Assembly (NCBI GenBank): GCA_947643295.1
Contig: CANRVM010000034.1
Location: 1-10,637, forward strand
Source of the DNA: an uncultured Mycoplasmatota bacterium
GTDB lineage: Bacteria; Bacillota_I; Bacilli_A; RF39; UBA660
Direction of reading: 5' to 3'
Length of the DNA: 10,637 nt
Shown: positions 1 to 7,290 of the stretch, piece after piece
How the letters are laid out: each line of letters starts with the position of its first letter
Position numbering within the stretch: position 1 is the stretch's first letter
Position numbers and translations under genes: made by a program
Notes under the pieces: generated by a model
The model's database searches: none
Told to the model about the DNA's origin: nothing
Seen by the model: only the letters and a program-made list of their open reading frames with translations

Positions 1-261
1 AATCCAGCACTGGAAAAGGAAAGAGAGAATTTAGTTTCAAAGACAGAGCTTGATAATGACAGAATGAGGCAATTTGATTTAGAAGAAGAGAAAAAAATGA
101 TGGAAGATTCCTTTAAAAAAGAAACTCCATTATTAACAGATGCACTAATGAGAAATCCAAATATATATAGCCAATCTGCTTTTACTAGTATAAAGCAAAT
201 TTATCCAAATATTAGGGAGCAAGTAGCAGTTCGTGAAGAAAGAAGAGGAAAGGCAGCTTAA
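1..261 (+). CDS. C-terminal end of an unrecognised charged protein (5' partial)
   Basis: The reading frame is open from the first base and ends at TAA 259-261, giving 86 residues of a longer protein whose start lies outside the window. The first in-frame ATG (64) has no convincing ribosome binding site in front of it, so I treat the gene as truncated by the window edge and not as a 65-residue protein. The visible part is hydrophilic, rich in Glu, Lys and Arg and probably helical. It has a more ordered middle (a PLLTDALMRNPNIYSQSAF stretch) and a basic tail ending RRGKAA. There is no membrane segment and no motif I recognise. Its stop codon lies in the loop of a terminator hairpin, so it is the last gene of its transcript and separate from mraY. 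No function is assigned. Confidence 0.6.
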   Translation, partial: NPALEKERENLVSKTELDNDRMRQFDLEEEKKMMEDSFKKETPLLTDALMRNPNIYSQSAFTSIKQIYPNIREQVAVREERRGKAA

Positions 262-274
262 TTCTGCTTTTTTT
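249..274 (+). terminator. Rho-independent terminator overlapping the stop codon of the first gene
   Basis: An 8-bp stem (249-256 with 264-271, one G-U wobble) carries a 7-nt loop that contains most of the stop codon. The second arm runs directly into seven T residues (268-274). It separates the upstream gene from mraY. Confidence 0.7.
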
Positions 275-354
275 GTTTGAATAAATATAGATGGTAGAAT
301 CTTTGTAAAAAAATGTCTAAGTTTTAGTTTTTTGGACTATTGTAAGCGTTTTTG

Positions 355-363
355 TGATATACT
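355..363 (+). promoter_or_regulatory. Extended -10 promoter for mraY-gpmI
   Basis: TGATATACT at 355-363 fits an extended -10 element (TGnTATAMT). No good -35 is found at the normal distance: TTGGAC at 332-337 is 20 bp away, which is long. Transcription would start near 370, leaving a leader of about 20 nt that contains the GGAGTG ribosome binding site at 378-383. Confidence 0.5.
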
Positions 364-389
364 ATTGCAAGAGAGACGGAGTGATTTAA

Positions 390-1370
390 ATGCTACTTTT
401 AACAAAAGCAATTTTCGCCATTATGATTGGTTTTTTATGTTCATCAATATTGGGACTTATCTTAATACCAATTTTAAAAAAAATAAAAGTAAGACAAAAA
501 ATAAGTATTTTTGTAGGAGAAACACACCGAAAGAAAGAGGGTACTCCTACAATGGGAGGACTTATTTTTATTCTGCCAACAGTAATTGCAACTTTGTGTT
601 TATTAGTAACAGGAAAAATATCTTATACTTCTAATTTGGGAATTGTTTTGCTAGTTTTTATAGGATATGCTTTTATTGGCTTTTTAGATGACTTTTTATC
701 AATTAAAAAACACAATAATGAGGGATTAACGACTTATCAAAAGCTATTTTTACAAGTATTAATTGCTGTTGGATTTTTCTATATTTATATGAGAAGTGGG
801 GGACAAACAGCTTGGGTTGTAGGAACACTTCATATTGATATTGAAATGGGATGGCTTTATGGTTTGTTTATCTTACTTGTTCTAGTAGGCGCTTCTAATG
901 CTGTTAATTTAACGGATGGATTAGATGGACTAGCGGGTGGTTTATCAGCTATTGCCTTTGTTGCCTTTAGTTTGATATCACTTATGGTAGGATTTGAGGA
1001 TATGGGTCTTTTTTCTTTAATTTTAGTAGGAAGTGTTATGGGATTTCTAATTTATAATACTCATCCTGCTAAAATCTTTATGGGAGATACAGGATCTTTA
1101 GCTTTAGGTGGTGTTATGGGAGCTATGGCTATTCTAACACATAGAGAATTAACACTACTTGTAGTGGCAGGAGTATTTGTGATAGAAACATTAAGTGTTA
1201 TTGTTCAAGTGTTTTGGGTGCAAGTGTTCAAAAGAAAACTATTCTTAATGACTCCTATTCACCATCATTTTGAGAAGTTAGGCTGGCAGGAGACAGATAT
1301 TGTGAAATTATTTTGGGTCTTTGGCTTATTTCTTGCGATGGCTGGAATTATATTCGGTGTTTGGTTATAG
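390..1370 (+). CDS. mraY: Phospho-N-acetylmuramoyl-pentapeptide-transferase MraY
   Basis: MraY transfers phospho-MurNAc-pentapeptide from UDP to undecaprenyl phosphate in the cytoplasmic membrane and makes lipid I, the first membrane-bound step of peptidoglycan synthesis. The 326 residues are of normal family length and mostly hydrophobic, consistent with about ten membrane spans. Family motifs are intact: the Asp pair at 100-101 (GFLDDFLSIKK), NLTDGLDGLAGG at 173-184, FMGDTGS with Asp233, and the HHH triplet at 291-293 in TPIHHHFEKLGW. These include the Mg-binding and catalytic acidic residues. The start is fixed by an in-frame TAA directly before the ATG (387-389) and by GGAGTG at 378-383. 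gpmI follows after 17 nt, with no terminator between them. mraY normally lies in the division and cell wall (dcw) cluster between murF and murD; here it is away from those genes. Confidence 0.97.
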   Translation: MLLLTKAIFAIMIGFLCSSILGLILIPILKKIKVRQKISIFVGETHRKKEGTPTMGGLIFILPTVIATLCLLVTGKISYTSNLGIVLLVFIGYAFIGFLDDFLSIKKHNNEGLTTYQKLFLQVLIAVGFFYIYMRSGGQTAWVVGTLHIDIEMGWLYGLFILLVLVGASNAVNLTDGLDGLAGGLSAIAFVAFSLISLMVGFEDMGLFSLILVGSVMGFLIYNTHPAKIFMGDTGSLALGGVMGAMAILTHRELTLLVVAGVFVIETLSVIVQVFWVQVFKRKLFLMTPIHHHFEKLGWQETDIVKLFWVFGLFLAMAGIIFGVWL

Positions 1371-1387
1371 AAAGTAAAGGTGAGATT

Positions 1388-2980
1388 ATGATTAATAAAA
1401 AAATTGTTTTAGTCGTAATGGACGGAGTTGGAATCTCAGAAGAAAGTTATGGAAATGCAGTATTGAATGCAAATACCAAAAATTTAGACTATTTATTTGA
1501 AAATTATCCACATACTTTTATTCATGCACATGGTACTTATGTTGGGCTTCCAAGTGATGAGGATATGGGAAATAGTGAAGTAGGACATAATGCACTTGGT
1601 TGTGGTCAAATCTATGCTCAGGGAGCAAAGTTAGTGGATGAGTCCATTCAATCTTTAAAAATTTATGAATCGAATACATGGAAAGAATTAATCTCTTATT
1701 GTAAGAATCAAGGTGTTCTTCATTTTATTGGATTATTATCAGATGGAAATGTTCATTCTCATATTAGACATTTATTTTCTCTATTAGAAAGAGCAAAGCA
1801 AGAGGGGATAAAAGAGGTTAGAATTCATATTTTACTAGATGGTCGTGATGTAGCAGAAACAAGTGCTTTAGAATATGTTAGCGCTTTAGAAGAAAAACTA
1901 AAAGAGTTAAATGATAGTAAGTTTTGTGCTAAAATTGCTAGTGGTGGAGGAAGAATGAATATTACCATGGATCGATATGAAGCAAATTGGCCTATGGTGG
2001 AAAAAGGCTGGAATACTCATGTACTTGGAATAGGTAGAGGTTTTCATAATACTGTAGATGCGATTTTAACTGATAGAAAGGAAAATCCTGGTGTTATTGA
2101 TCAATACTTAGAACCGTTTGTCATTGTAGATGAAAATGACAAACCAGTAGGAACTATTAATGATAATGATAGTGTTGTATTATTTAATTTTAGAGGGGAT
2201 CGCGCTCTTGAAATTTCAAGATGCTTTGAGGAAGATAACTTTGATAAATTTGACCGAAAAAGAAGACCAAATGTTTACTATGCAGGAATGTTACAATATG
2301 ATGCGGATTTAAAGATACCAACAAAGTATTTAGCAGAGCCACCAAAGATAACGAATACATTAACAGAGGAATTAAATAAATACCAAATAAGAGAATATGC
2401 CATTAGTGAGACACAAAAATTTGGACACGTTACTTATTTTTGGAATGGTAACAGGTTGGAGAAATTTAATGAAGAATTAGAAACGTTCGTTGAAATACCA
2501 AGTGATATCAGTGGATTTGATGAAAAACCAGAAATGAAATCTTACGAAATTACGAATCGATTAGTAGATGTTATTGCATCAAATAAATATGACTTTTTAA
2601 GAGTGAACTTTCCAAATGGCGATATGGTAGGGCATACTGGAAATTATGAAGCAACCATAAAAGCAATTGAGGCAGTAGATGAAAACTTGGGAAGAATTAT
2701 GGAAGCAGTTGATAAAGTAGATGCAACACTATTAGTAATGGCAGATCATGGAAATGCAGAAGAAATGTTCCAATTAAATAATAGAGAAACAAAAACATCA
2801 AAAACATCTCATACCTTAAATCCAGTACCATTTATTGTTTATGGTAGAAATATCTCTAACATAAAGATTAAAGAGGGAGACTTTGGTCTTGCTAATGTTG
2901 CTAGTACTATTACGGATTTATTTAATATTCCAAAAAATCCATATTGGGAAGAGTCTATTATTGAAATAAAACAGGATTAG
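1388..2980 (+). CDS. gpmI: 2,3-bisphosphoglycerate-independent phosphoglycerate mutase
   Basis: This cytoplasmic di-metal (usually Mn) enzyme interconverts 3- and 2-phosphoglycerate in glycolysis. I start it at ATG 1388, behind AAAGGTGAG (1376-1384), and not at an upstream in-frame ATG inside mraY; this gives 530 residues. All catalytic ligands can be placed: Asp12 and the phosphoserine nucleophile Ser63 (GNSEVGH), Asp453 and His454 (MADHGN) for one metal; Asp412, His416 (NGDMVGH) and His475 (KTSHT) for the other. Substrate residues lie in DGNVHSH (119-125), LLDGRD (149-154) and NFRGDRA (267-273). The inserted phosphotransferase domain contains ASGGGRMNITMDRYE (184-198). As I recall, that wording is typical of the longer plant and trypanosomatid type, not of the Bacillus type (SGRYY-MDRD). 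It is probably cotranscribed with mraY and ends in a terminator. Confidence 0.96.
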   Translation: MINKKIVLVVMDGVGISEESYGNAVLNANTKNLDYLFENYPHTFIHAHGTYVGLPSDEDMGNSEVGHNALGCGQIYAQGAKLVDESIQSLKIYESNTWKELISYCKNQGVLHFIGLLSDGNVHSHIRHLFSLLERAKQEGIKEVRIHILLDGRDVAETSALEYVSALEEKLKELNDSKFCAKIASGGGRMNITMDRYEANWPMVEKGWNTHVLGIGRGFHNTVDAILTDRKENPGVIDQYLEPFVIVDENDKPVGTINDNDSVVLFNFRGDRALEISRCFEEDNFDKFDRKRRPNVYYAGMLQYDADLKIPTKYLAEPPKITNTLTEELNKYQIREYAISETQKFGHVTYFWNGNRLEKFNEELETFVEIPSDISGFDEKPEMKSYEITNRLVDVIASNKYDFLRVNFPNGDMVGHTGNYEATIKAIEAVDENLGRIMEAVDKVDATLLVMADHGNAEEMFQLNNRETKTSKTSHTLNPVPFIVYGRNISNIKIKEGDFGLANVASTITDLFNIPKNPYWEESIIEIKQD

Positions 2981-2993
2981 AACCTGTTTTTTT
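2968..2993 (+). terminator. Rho-independent terminator after gpmI
   Basis: A perfect 8-bp stem, AAAACAGG (2968-2975) with CCTGTTTT (2983-2990), has a 7-nt loop and a T tract to 2993. The 5' arm lies in the last codons of gpmI and the TAG stop (2978-2980) is in the loop. Confidence 0.85.
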
Positions 2994-3062
2994 GTAAGTT
3001 ATAATAACAATATCTTTTTCTTATTCTTTACAATAGAACAATAATGAAGTAGTAAGTATTGA

Positions 3063-3091
3063 TTGACAAAGTAGATAAAAAGTAGTATAAT
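3063..3091 (+). promoter_or_regulatory. Perfect consensus sigma-A promoter of the polysaccharide regulation operon
   Basis: TTGACA (3063-3068) and TATAAT (3086-3091) are both exact consensus, with the optimal 17-bp spacer. Transcription should start near 3098, about 22 nt before the first ATG. The spacer consists of AAGTAG, ATAAA, AAGTAG, and a third AAGTAG occurs at 3047-3052. These repeats could be operator sites, because a promoter this strong would otherwise be constitutive. Confidence 0.9.
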
Positions 3092-3119
3092 AAGCCCAAT
3101 TAAAGAGGGGGTTATATTT

Positions 3120-3809
3120 ATGGATGAGATTAATTTAGCGGAGCTTTTTAAGTTTCTACTATCAAAAATTAAATTTATTGTTCTAATATCAATTCTATCT
3201 GTTGGTCTATGTTTGTTTTATATTACTTTTCTTTTAACACCAATGTATCATAGTTCAACTACTTTGATATTAGTTGGTAATAATGAAAATCAAAATTTGT
3301 CTTTAGTACAAAGTGAGGTTAACCTAAACCAAAACTTAGTTACTACTTATAGTGAGATTGTAAAATCAAGATCTGTCTTAAATCAAGTAATTGAGGTGTT
3401 AGGGCTATCCTGTAGTGCAGAAGAATTATCAGAAAGAATTTATGTTACATCGATTGAAGATACAGAGATTATAAAAATACAAGTATCTGATGAGGATAAT
3501 ATAATAGCAAGAAAAATAGCAAATGCAACGAGTGATGTATTTATGAAAGAAATACAAAAGATATATAAGTTAACAAATGTTTCTGTTGTAGATGAAGCAA
3601 GTTTGGAAAGTGAACCTTATAATGTCAATATTACAAAACAACTATTGATTGCTGCCATTTTAGGTTTCGGTATCGCTTCTTGTTTGGCATTCTTAGTATT
3701 TTACTTTGATACATCTATTAAATCAAGTAAGGATATTGAAGAGAAACTAGGACTTGCTATTTTAGGAAATGTTACAGTTGCAAATAAGAATAAAGGGGGT
3801 AAAAAATAA
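3120..3809 (+). CDS. Wzz/YveK-type polysaccharide co-polymerase and tyrosine kinase adaptor
   Basis: In Gram-positive bacteria this membrane protein (CpsC/CapA/YveK family) sets polysaccharide chain length and anchors and activates the cytoplasmic tyrosine kinase encoded next door. The 229 residues show the family plan: a short cytoplasmic N-terminus, a first membrane span at about 19-40, PMYHSSTTL directly after it (the typical start of the Wzz domain), an external part of about 130 residues, a second span at about 175-196, and a cytoplasmic tail (FDTSIKSSKDIEEKLGLAILG). In the family this tail contacts and stimulates the kinase. The proline-rich motif normally found before the second span is reduced to one proline (Pro166). 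SD AGAGGGGG (3104-3111) lies 8 nt before the ATG. The stop codon overlaps the start codon of the kinase by one base, so translation is probably coupled. Confidence 0.9.
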   Translation: MDEINLAELFKFLLSKIKFIVLISILSVGLCLFYITFLLTPMYHSSTTLILVGNNENQNLSLVQSEVNLNQNLVTTYSEIVKSRSVLNQVIEVLGLSCSAEELSERIYVTSIEDTEIIKIQVSDEDNIIARKIANATSDVFMKEIQKIYKLTNVSVVDEASLESEPYNVNITKQLLIAAILGFGIASCLAFLVFYFDTSIKSSKDIEEKLGLAILGNVTVANKNKGGKK

Positions 3810-4489
3810 TGAGTAATGTAGAGTTGATTGTCAATAATAATCCAAAATCATCTTTTAGTGAATCAATTAAGACGGTTCGTACTAACTTACAATTTTCTCT
3901 TGTTAATAGTAGTATAAAAACAATACTTTTAACAAGCCCAGAACCAGGAGATGGGAAAAGTTTTATCTCTGCTAATTTAGCCATTGCTTTTACTTTAGAA
4001 AATAAAAAAGTATTATTAATTGATAGTGATTTACGAAAAGGTCGTCAGCATAAAATTTTTAAAGTACATAATGATAAAACAAAAGGATATTCTAATTTAA
4101 TTTTATCACCTAAAGATGAAGCAACAATTAAGAGTTTCATTGTTCCTACAGGAGTAAAAAAATTAGATTTATTACCAAATGGAGCATTACCACCAAATCC
4201 TTCCGAATTATTACTTTCTAGTAACAACAGGGAATTAATGGATAAACTTCGTAGTATGTATGATATTATTATTTTTGATTGTGCACCAGTTTTGGGATTA
4301 AATGATGCTCTAGTCATGACCAAGTTATCTGATGTAAATGTTGTAGTTGTCAAAAAGAAAAAAACAAAATTAGAAGTATTAGAAGAAGTAAAAAATAATT
4401 TTTCAAGAGTGAATGCCAAGATTGATGGGGTTATTTTAAATGGTGTCAAACAAAAAGATGCTTCTTATTATGGATATTATGGTGAGTAA
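3809..4489 (+). CDS. BY-type tyrosine kinase (CpsD/CapB/YwqD family)
   Basis: The cytoplasmic ATPase half of a split bacterial tyrosine kinase autophosphorylates a C-terminal Tyr cluster and thereby controls polysaccharide assembly. The 226 residues contain all defining motifs: an oligomerisation helix near the N-terminus (ESIKTVRTNLQFS, 18-30), Walker A EPGDGKS (45-51), Walker A' KVLLIDSDLR (67-76, Asp72 and Asp74), and Walker B IIIFDCAP (153-160, Asp157). The short C-terminal cluster YYGYY (220-224) has four tyrosines as likely phosphorylation sites. It starts within the stop codon of the adaptor gene, with the SD (GGGGG) in that gene's last codons. The phosphatase gene follows one base after its stop. 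Without the adaptor the protein should have little activity, as is known for the family. Confidence 0.94.
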   Translation: MSNVELIVNNNPKSSFSESIKTVRTNLQFSLVNSSIKTILLTSPEPGDGKSFISANLAIAFTLENKKVLLIDSDLRKGRQHKIFKVHNDKTKGYSNLILSPKDEATIKSFIVPTGVKKLDLLPNGALPPNPSELLLSSNNRELMDKLRSMYDIIIFDCAPVLGLNDALVMTKLSDVNVVVVKKKKTKLEVLEEVKNNFSRVNAKIDGVILNGVKQKDASYYGYYGE

Positions 4490-4490
4490 T

Positions 4491-5198
4491 ATGAGAGATA
4501 TTCATTCTCATATATCATATGGCATTGATGATGGAGCAAAGACGAAAGAAGAAGCAATTGAGCTTTTAAAAGCTGAGGAAAAAAAGAATGTGACCGATAT
4601 CATTCTAACGCCCCATTATATTAAAAATAGTAAGTATCAAGCAAATGAGCAAGTAAGAGAAAAAATAAGAGAGGAATTACAACCTCATACTAAAATTAAC
4701 TTATATATTGGTAATGAGGTATATATTTGTGAAGATATATTAACATTGCTGGAAACGAAAGAAATTTCTACTTTAAATCATTCAAAATATTTATTAGTAG
4801 AACTTCCTATGACTAGTAAACTTAGAAATTTAGAAGACATTATTTATCAACTAATCAGAAAAGGAATCGTTCCCATTATTGCACATCCAGAGAGATACTT
4901 ATATGTTCAACAAGATATTACCTATTTAGATCAGTATTTAGAGATGGGTGTTTTATTTCAAAGTAACTATGGTAGTATTTTAGGACTTTATGGTAAGAAT
5001 GTAAAAAAAACAGTAAAAGCTCTCCTAAAAAGGAACTATATTAGCTTTTTAGGGAGTGATTTACATGATATTACGAAAAGTTATGAGGAATTAAAATTAC
5101 AGAAGAAATTAAAAAAAATTGTAAAGAATCAAGAAAGAATAGATGATTTATTAGAGAATAATATATTAAAAATCATTCACAATGAAGATATTCTGTAA
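4491..5198 (+). CDS. PHP-family tyrosine-protein phosphatase (CpsB/YwqE type)
   Basis: This metal-dependent phosphatase of the PHP superfamily removes phosphate from the Tyr cluster of the BY kinase and so closes the phosphorylation cycle. I start at ATG 4491, because MRDIHSH matches the family N-terminus (CpsB begins MIDVHSH) and GGTGAG (4481-4486) precedes it; upstream in-frame ATGs at 4440-4479 lie inside the kinase gene. The resulting 235 residues match the family length. Metal-binding motifs are complete: DIHSH (His5, His7), DDG (13-15), TPHY (His42), NEVYI (Glu76), AHPERY (His132) and SDLHD (Asp190, His192). The gene order adaptor-kinase-phosphatase differs from the pneumococcal order, in which cpsB precedes cpsC and cpsD. 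A terminator follows immediately. Confidence 0.94.
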   Translation: MRDIHSHISYGIDDGAKTKEEAIELLKAEEKKNVTDIILTPHYIKNSKYQANEQVREKIREELQPHTKINLYIGNEVYICEDILTLLETKEISTLNHSKYLLVELPMTSKLRNLEDIIYQLIRKGIVPIIAHPERYLYVQQDITYLDQYLEMGVLFQSNYGSILGLYGKNVKKTVKALLKRNYISFLGSDLHDITKSYEELKLQKKLKKIVKNQERIDDLLENNILKIIHNEDIL

Positions 5199-5224
5199 AC
5201 TCTATTTTTAAATGGAGTTTTTTT
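5197..5224 (+). terminator. Rho-independent terminator ending the adaptor-kinase-phosphatase operon
   Basis: A 10-bp stem (5197-5206 with 5211-5220, one wobble) has a TTTA loop and a T tract to 5224. The 5' arm begins in the TAA stop codon of the phosphatase gene. No glycosyltransferase or polymerase gene is transcribed with the three regulators. Confidence 0.8.
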
Positions 5225-5253
5225 ATTAAATTTACATCTTATTTCAAATGTTA

Positions 5254-5283
5254 TTTCGTTTAATATTAATATTTAATTATAGT
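5254..5283 (+). promoter_or_regulatory. Possible promoter of the LCP-vanZ unit
   Basis: The preceding terminator implies a separate promoter. In this very AT-rich gap the best pair I see is TTTCGT (5254-5259) and TATAGT (5278-5283) with an 18-bp spacer. Other AT-rich hexamers fit nearly as well, for example TATTAA at 5264-5269, so the position is uncertain. Confidence 0.3.
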
Positions 5284-5314
5284 AATAAATATATTTTAGG
5301 GAGGTGATTACGTT

Positions 5315-6727
5315 ATGAAAATAGTGGCTAAAATAGTTAGTTTCATATTAACAGTTTTATTTTTTATTACGATGTATTTTATTCATCATCTTAACATTCT
5401 ACCGAATAAACACTTTTTGATTGTAGGGATTGTTTTGTTATTAGTTGTTTTAGTACTTGATTTTAAATTAATACGTAAAAAAACAAGTAAAGGGAGTACA
5501 ATATTTTTTACTATTTTTTCCACTCTTATGATAGTAGCAATCTTATATCTTCTTACTTATATTGATGCTACTCATGATTTTGTAAGTAGTATGATTTCTA
5601 AAAATCAAGAAGTTGTTACTTATCATGTACTAGCAAAAGAGAACACTTACTGGAAGATAAAAGAGTTAGAAAATCGTCAAATATCTTATTTAGATACGGA
5701 TTCCAATTATGATAATTTAAAAGTACTTATAAAAAAAGATATTTTATATAAAGAAAATAGTGTTATGGATGTATCTACTATGATTCGTGATTTAGAAAAT
5801 CAGGCTACGGATGCTATTTTGTTAGAAGACAGTCATTATCAGATGTTAAAGGAAGAATACAAGGAGTTAGAAAATGTTAAAATTGTAAAATCGTACCGTT
5901 TAATTGTGAAGAAAAACCAAAATCAAGAAAAGGTAAAAAGAGCAACAAAAGATTCTTTTATCGTCTACATTAGTGGTATAGATACTTATGGGGCGATTTC
6001 TAGTGTTTCTAGAAGCGATGTGAATATTGTTGCTGTGGTAAATCCGAATACTTCTAAAATATTACTAGTATCCATTCCAAGAGATTATTATGTACAACTA
6101 CATAATACAACAGGATTAAAGGATAAACTAACTCATGCAGGTATTTATGGTGTAGATAAAAGTATAAAAACGATAGAAGACTTATTAGATATTGATATTA
6201 ATTATTATATAAGACTTAATTTTTCTACTTTAACAAAGAGTATTGATTTATTAGGAGGAGTAGATGTATATTCTGATTTAACCTTTACTCCATGGACCAA
6301 TCAAAAGATTACAATAAAAGAGGGTATGAATCATATGAACGGGGAGATGGCACTTGCTTTTGCAAGAGAACGTCATGCTTATACATCAGGAGATAGAAGA
6401 AGAGGAGAAAATCAACAAGCGATTATTACAGCCATGATTAAGAAGATGACTGATAAGAGTAATATTATGAAGATAAAATCCATTTTAGCATCCCTTGAAG
6501 GAACTTTTGAAACTAGTATGTCTTATAAAGATATTTCTAATTTCATCAAGATGCAACTTTCTGAAAATATCAACTGGGATATTACTTCGATTAGTTTAGA
6601 TGGTACTGGCAGCAAGCAAAAAACCTATAGTATGGGTAACAAAAGCTTATATGTTATGATTCCAGATACGAATACGATTATGAAAGCACAAGAAGAAATT
6701 CAAACTGTTTTAGCTGGAGATCATTAA
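5315..6727 (+). CDS. LytR-CpsA-Psr (LCP) family glycopolymer ligase with three N-terminal membrane spans
   Basis: LCP enzymes transfer undecaprenyl-diphosphate-linked polymers (capsule, teichoic acids) to peptidoglycan outside the membrane. The 470 residues have three membrane spans (about 5-24, 33-53, 62-82), an accessory domain (about 95-200) and the LCP domain (about 212-465). This is the layout of pneumococcal CpsA, not of the single-span LytR/TagT type. Motifs for binding the polyprenyl diphosphate are present: YISGID (218-223), RSDVNIV with Arg233 and Asp235, SIPRDYYV with Arg256 and Asp257, KLTHAG (271-276), and ARERHAYTSGDRRRGENQQ (350-368). Start at ATG 5315 behind a near-ideal SD (GGAGGTGAT, 5300-5308). 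The position directly after the polysaccharide phosphoregulation operon fits a role in attaching that polymer to the wall. vanZ follows after 3 nt. Confidence 0.94.
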   Translation: MKIVAKIVSFILTVLFFITMYFIHHLNILPNKHFLIVGIVLLLVVLVLDFKLIRKKTSKGSTIFFTIFSTLMIVAILYLLTYIDATHDFVSSMISKNQEVVTYHVLAKENTYWKIKELENRQISYLDTDSNYDNLKVLIKKDILYKENSVMDVSTMIRDLENQATDAILLEDSHYQMLKEEYKELENVKIVKSYRLIVKKNQNQEKVKRATKDSFIVYISGIDTYGAISSVSRSDVNIVAVVNPNTSKILLVSIPRDYYVQLHNTTGLKDKLTHAGIYGVDKSIKTIEDLLDIDINYYIRLNFSTLTKSIDLLGGVDVYSDLTFTPWTNQKITIKEGMNHMNGEMALAFARERHAYTSGDRRRGENQQAIITAMIKKMTDKSNIMKIKSILASLEGTFETSMSYKDISNFIKMQLSENINWDITSISLDGTGSKQKTYSMGNKSLYVMIPDTNTIMKAQEEIQTVLAGDH

Positions 6728-6730
6728 CAG

Positions 6731-7201
6731 ATGAAGAAGTATATAGCTTTTACTTTTCTCTTTCTTTGGTTAGTAATTATTTTTCTATTTTCTTGTGAGA
6801 GTGCAACGGATTCTACAAAGACTAGTAAATCTTTTACCAAGCAAGTAATTCTAGTAGTTGAAAAAATAACAAAGGTAGATTTGGGTGAGGTTGGAAAAAA
6901 TAAGGTGATTGATAAAACTTTTAAAATGGTTAGAAAATTAGCTCATTTTTTTGAATACTTTGTATTAGCAGTACTTCTTATGTTCGTTTTTAAATATTAT
7001 TTTGAAGTGAATATAAAATTAGTACTAATCGTTTGTAGTTTAGGTCTTCTTTATTCGATAACCGATGAATTTCATCAACTATTTGTACCAGGAAGAACAG
7101 GAAGAGTAGTGGATGTCTTAGTAGATTTTTTAGGAGTTATTCTTGGAAGTTTCTTTTACTATATCATTTGTTATAAAGACAAAAAAATAGAAGAATTATA
7201 A
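6731..7201 (+). CDS. VanZ-like integral membrane protein
   Basis: The 156 residues show the VanZ-like family pattern: a first span (about 5-21) followed by FSCESATDSTKTSKSF, a span starting RKLAHFFEYFVLAVLL (68-83), a third span (about 95-110), the signature ITDEFHQLFVPGRTGRVVDV (110-129), and a last span (about 128-147). VanZ of Tn1546 gives low-level teicoplanin resistance by an unsettled mechanism; most chromosomal relatives have no known function, so no resistance should be inferred. The start lies 3 nt after the LCP stop, with GGAGAT (6716-6721) inside the LCP gene as the likely ribosome binding site, so the two genes are surely cotranscribed. The next terminator-like hairpin downstream is at 7349-7375. 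Confidence 0.9.
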   Translation: MKKYIAFTFLFLWLVIIFLFSCESATDSTKTSKSFTKQVILVVEKITKVDLGEVGKNKVIDKTFKMVRKLAHFFEYFVLAVLLMFVFKYYFEVNIKLVLIVCSLGLLYSITDEFHQLFVPGRTGRVVDVLVDFLGVILGSFFYYIICYKDKKIEEL

Positions 7202-7233
7202 GATATCTTTCCATGAAAAATGGTGCTAAACGC

Positions 7234-7262
7234 TTGAAGAAATTATACGAATATGGTATGAT
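7234..7262 (+). promoter_or_regulatory. Extended -10 promoter of a short plus-strand RNA
   Basis: TTGAAG (7234-7239), a 17-bp spacer and TATGAT (7257-7262) preceded by TGG (7254-7256) form a good extended -10 promoter. The predicted start near 7269 falls within an 8-bp inverted repeat (7266-7273 with 7279-7286), so the RNA would begin with a small hairpin. Confidence 0.55.
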
Positions 7263-7290
7263 GAATATGTAAGAAAAACTTACATACAAT

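Noticed and set aside
332..634. 100-codon plus-strand frame overlapping the start of mraY
   Set aside because: It overlaps mraY in another frame, has an odd composition rich in Asn, Phe and Lys, and lacks a ribosome binding site; mraY is certain.
1313..1387. Longer N-terminus for gpmI starting inside mraY
   Set aside because: The 25 extra residues do not match the family, and a good SD precedes ATG 1388, where the protein begins with the usual beta strand and metal motif.
3772..4449. Minus-strand frames across the adaptor and kinase genes
   Set aside because: They are antisense to well-supported genes, without SD or family motifs.
6731..7201. Glycopeptide resistance inferred from the VanZ-like gene
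   Set aside because: No vanHAX or vanRS genes are present, and most chromosomal VanZ-like proteins have no shown link to resistance.
7213..7272. 19-residue basic peptide frame (MKNGAKRLKK start) after vanZ
   Set aside because: No SD before the ATG, and it overlaps the predicted promoter of the short RNA; likely chance.
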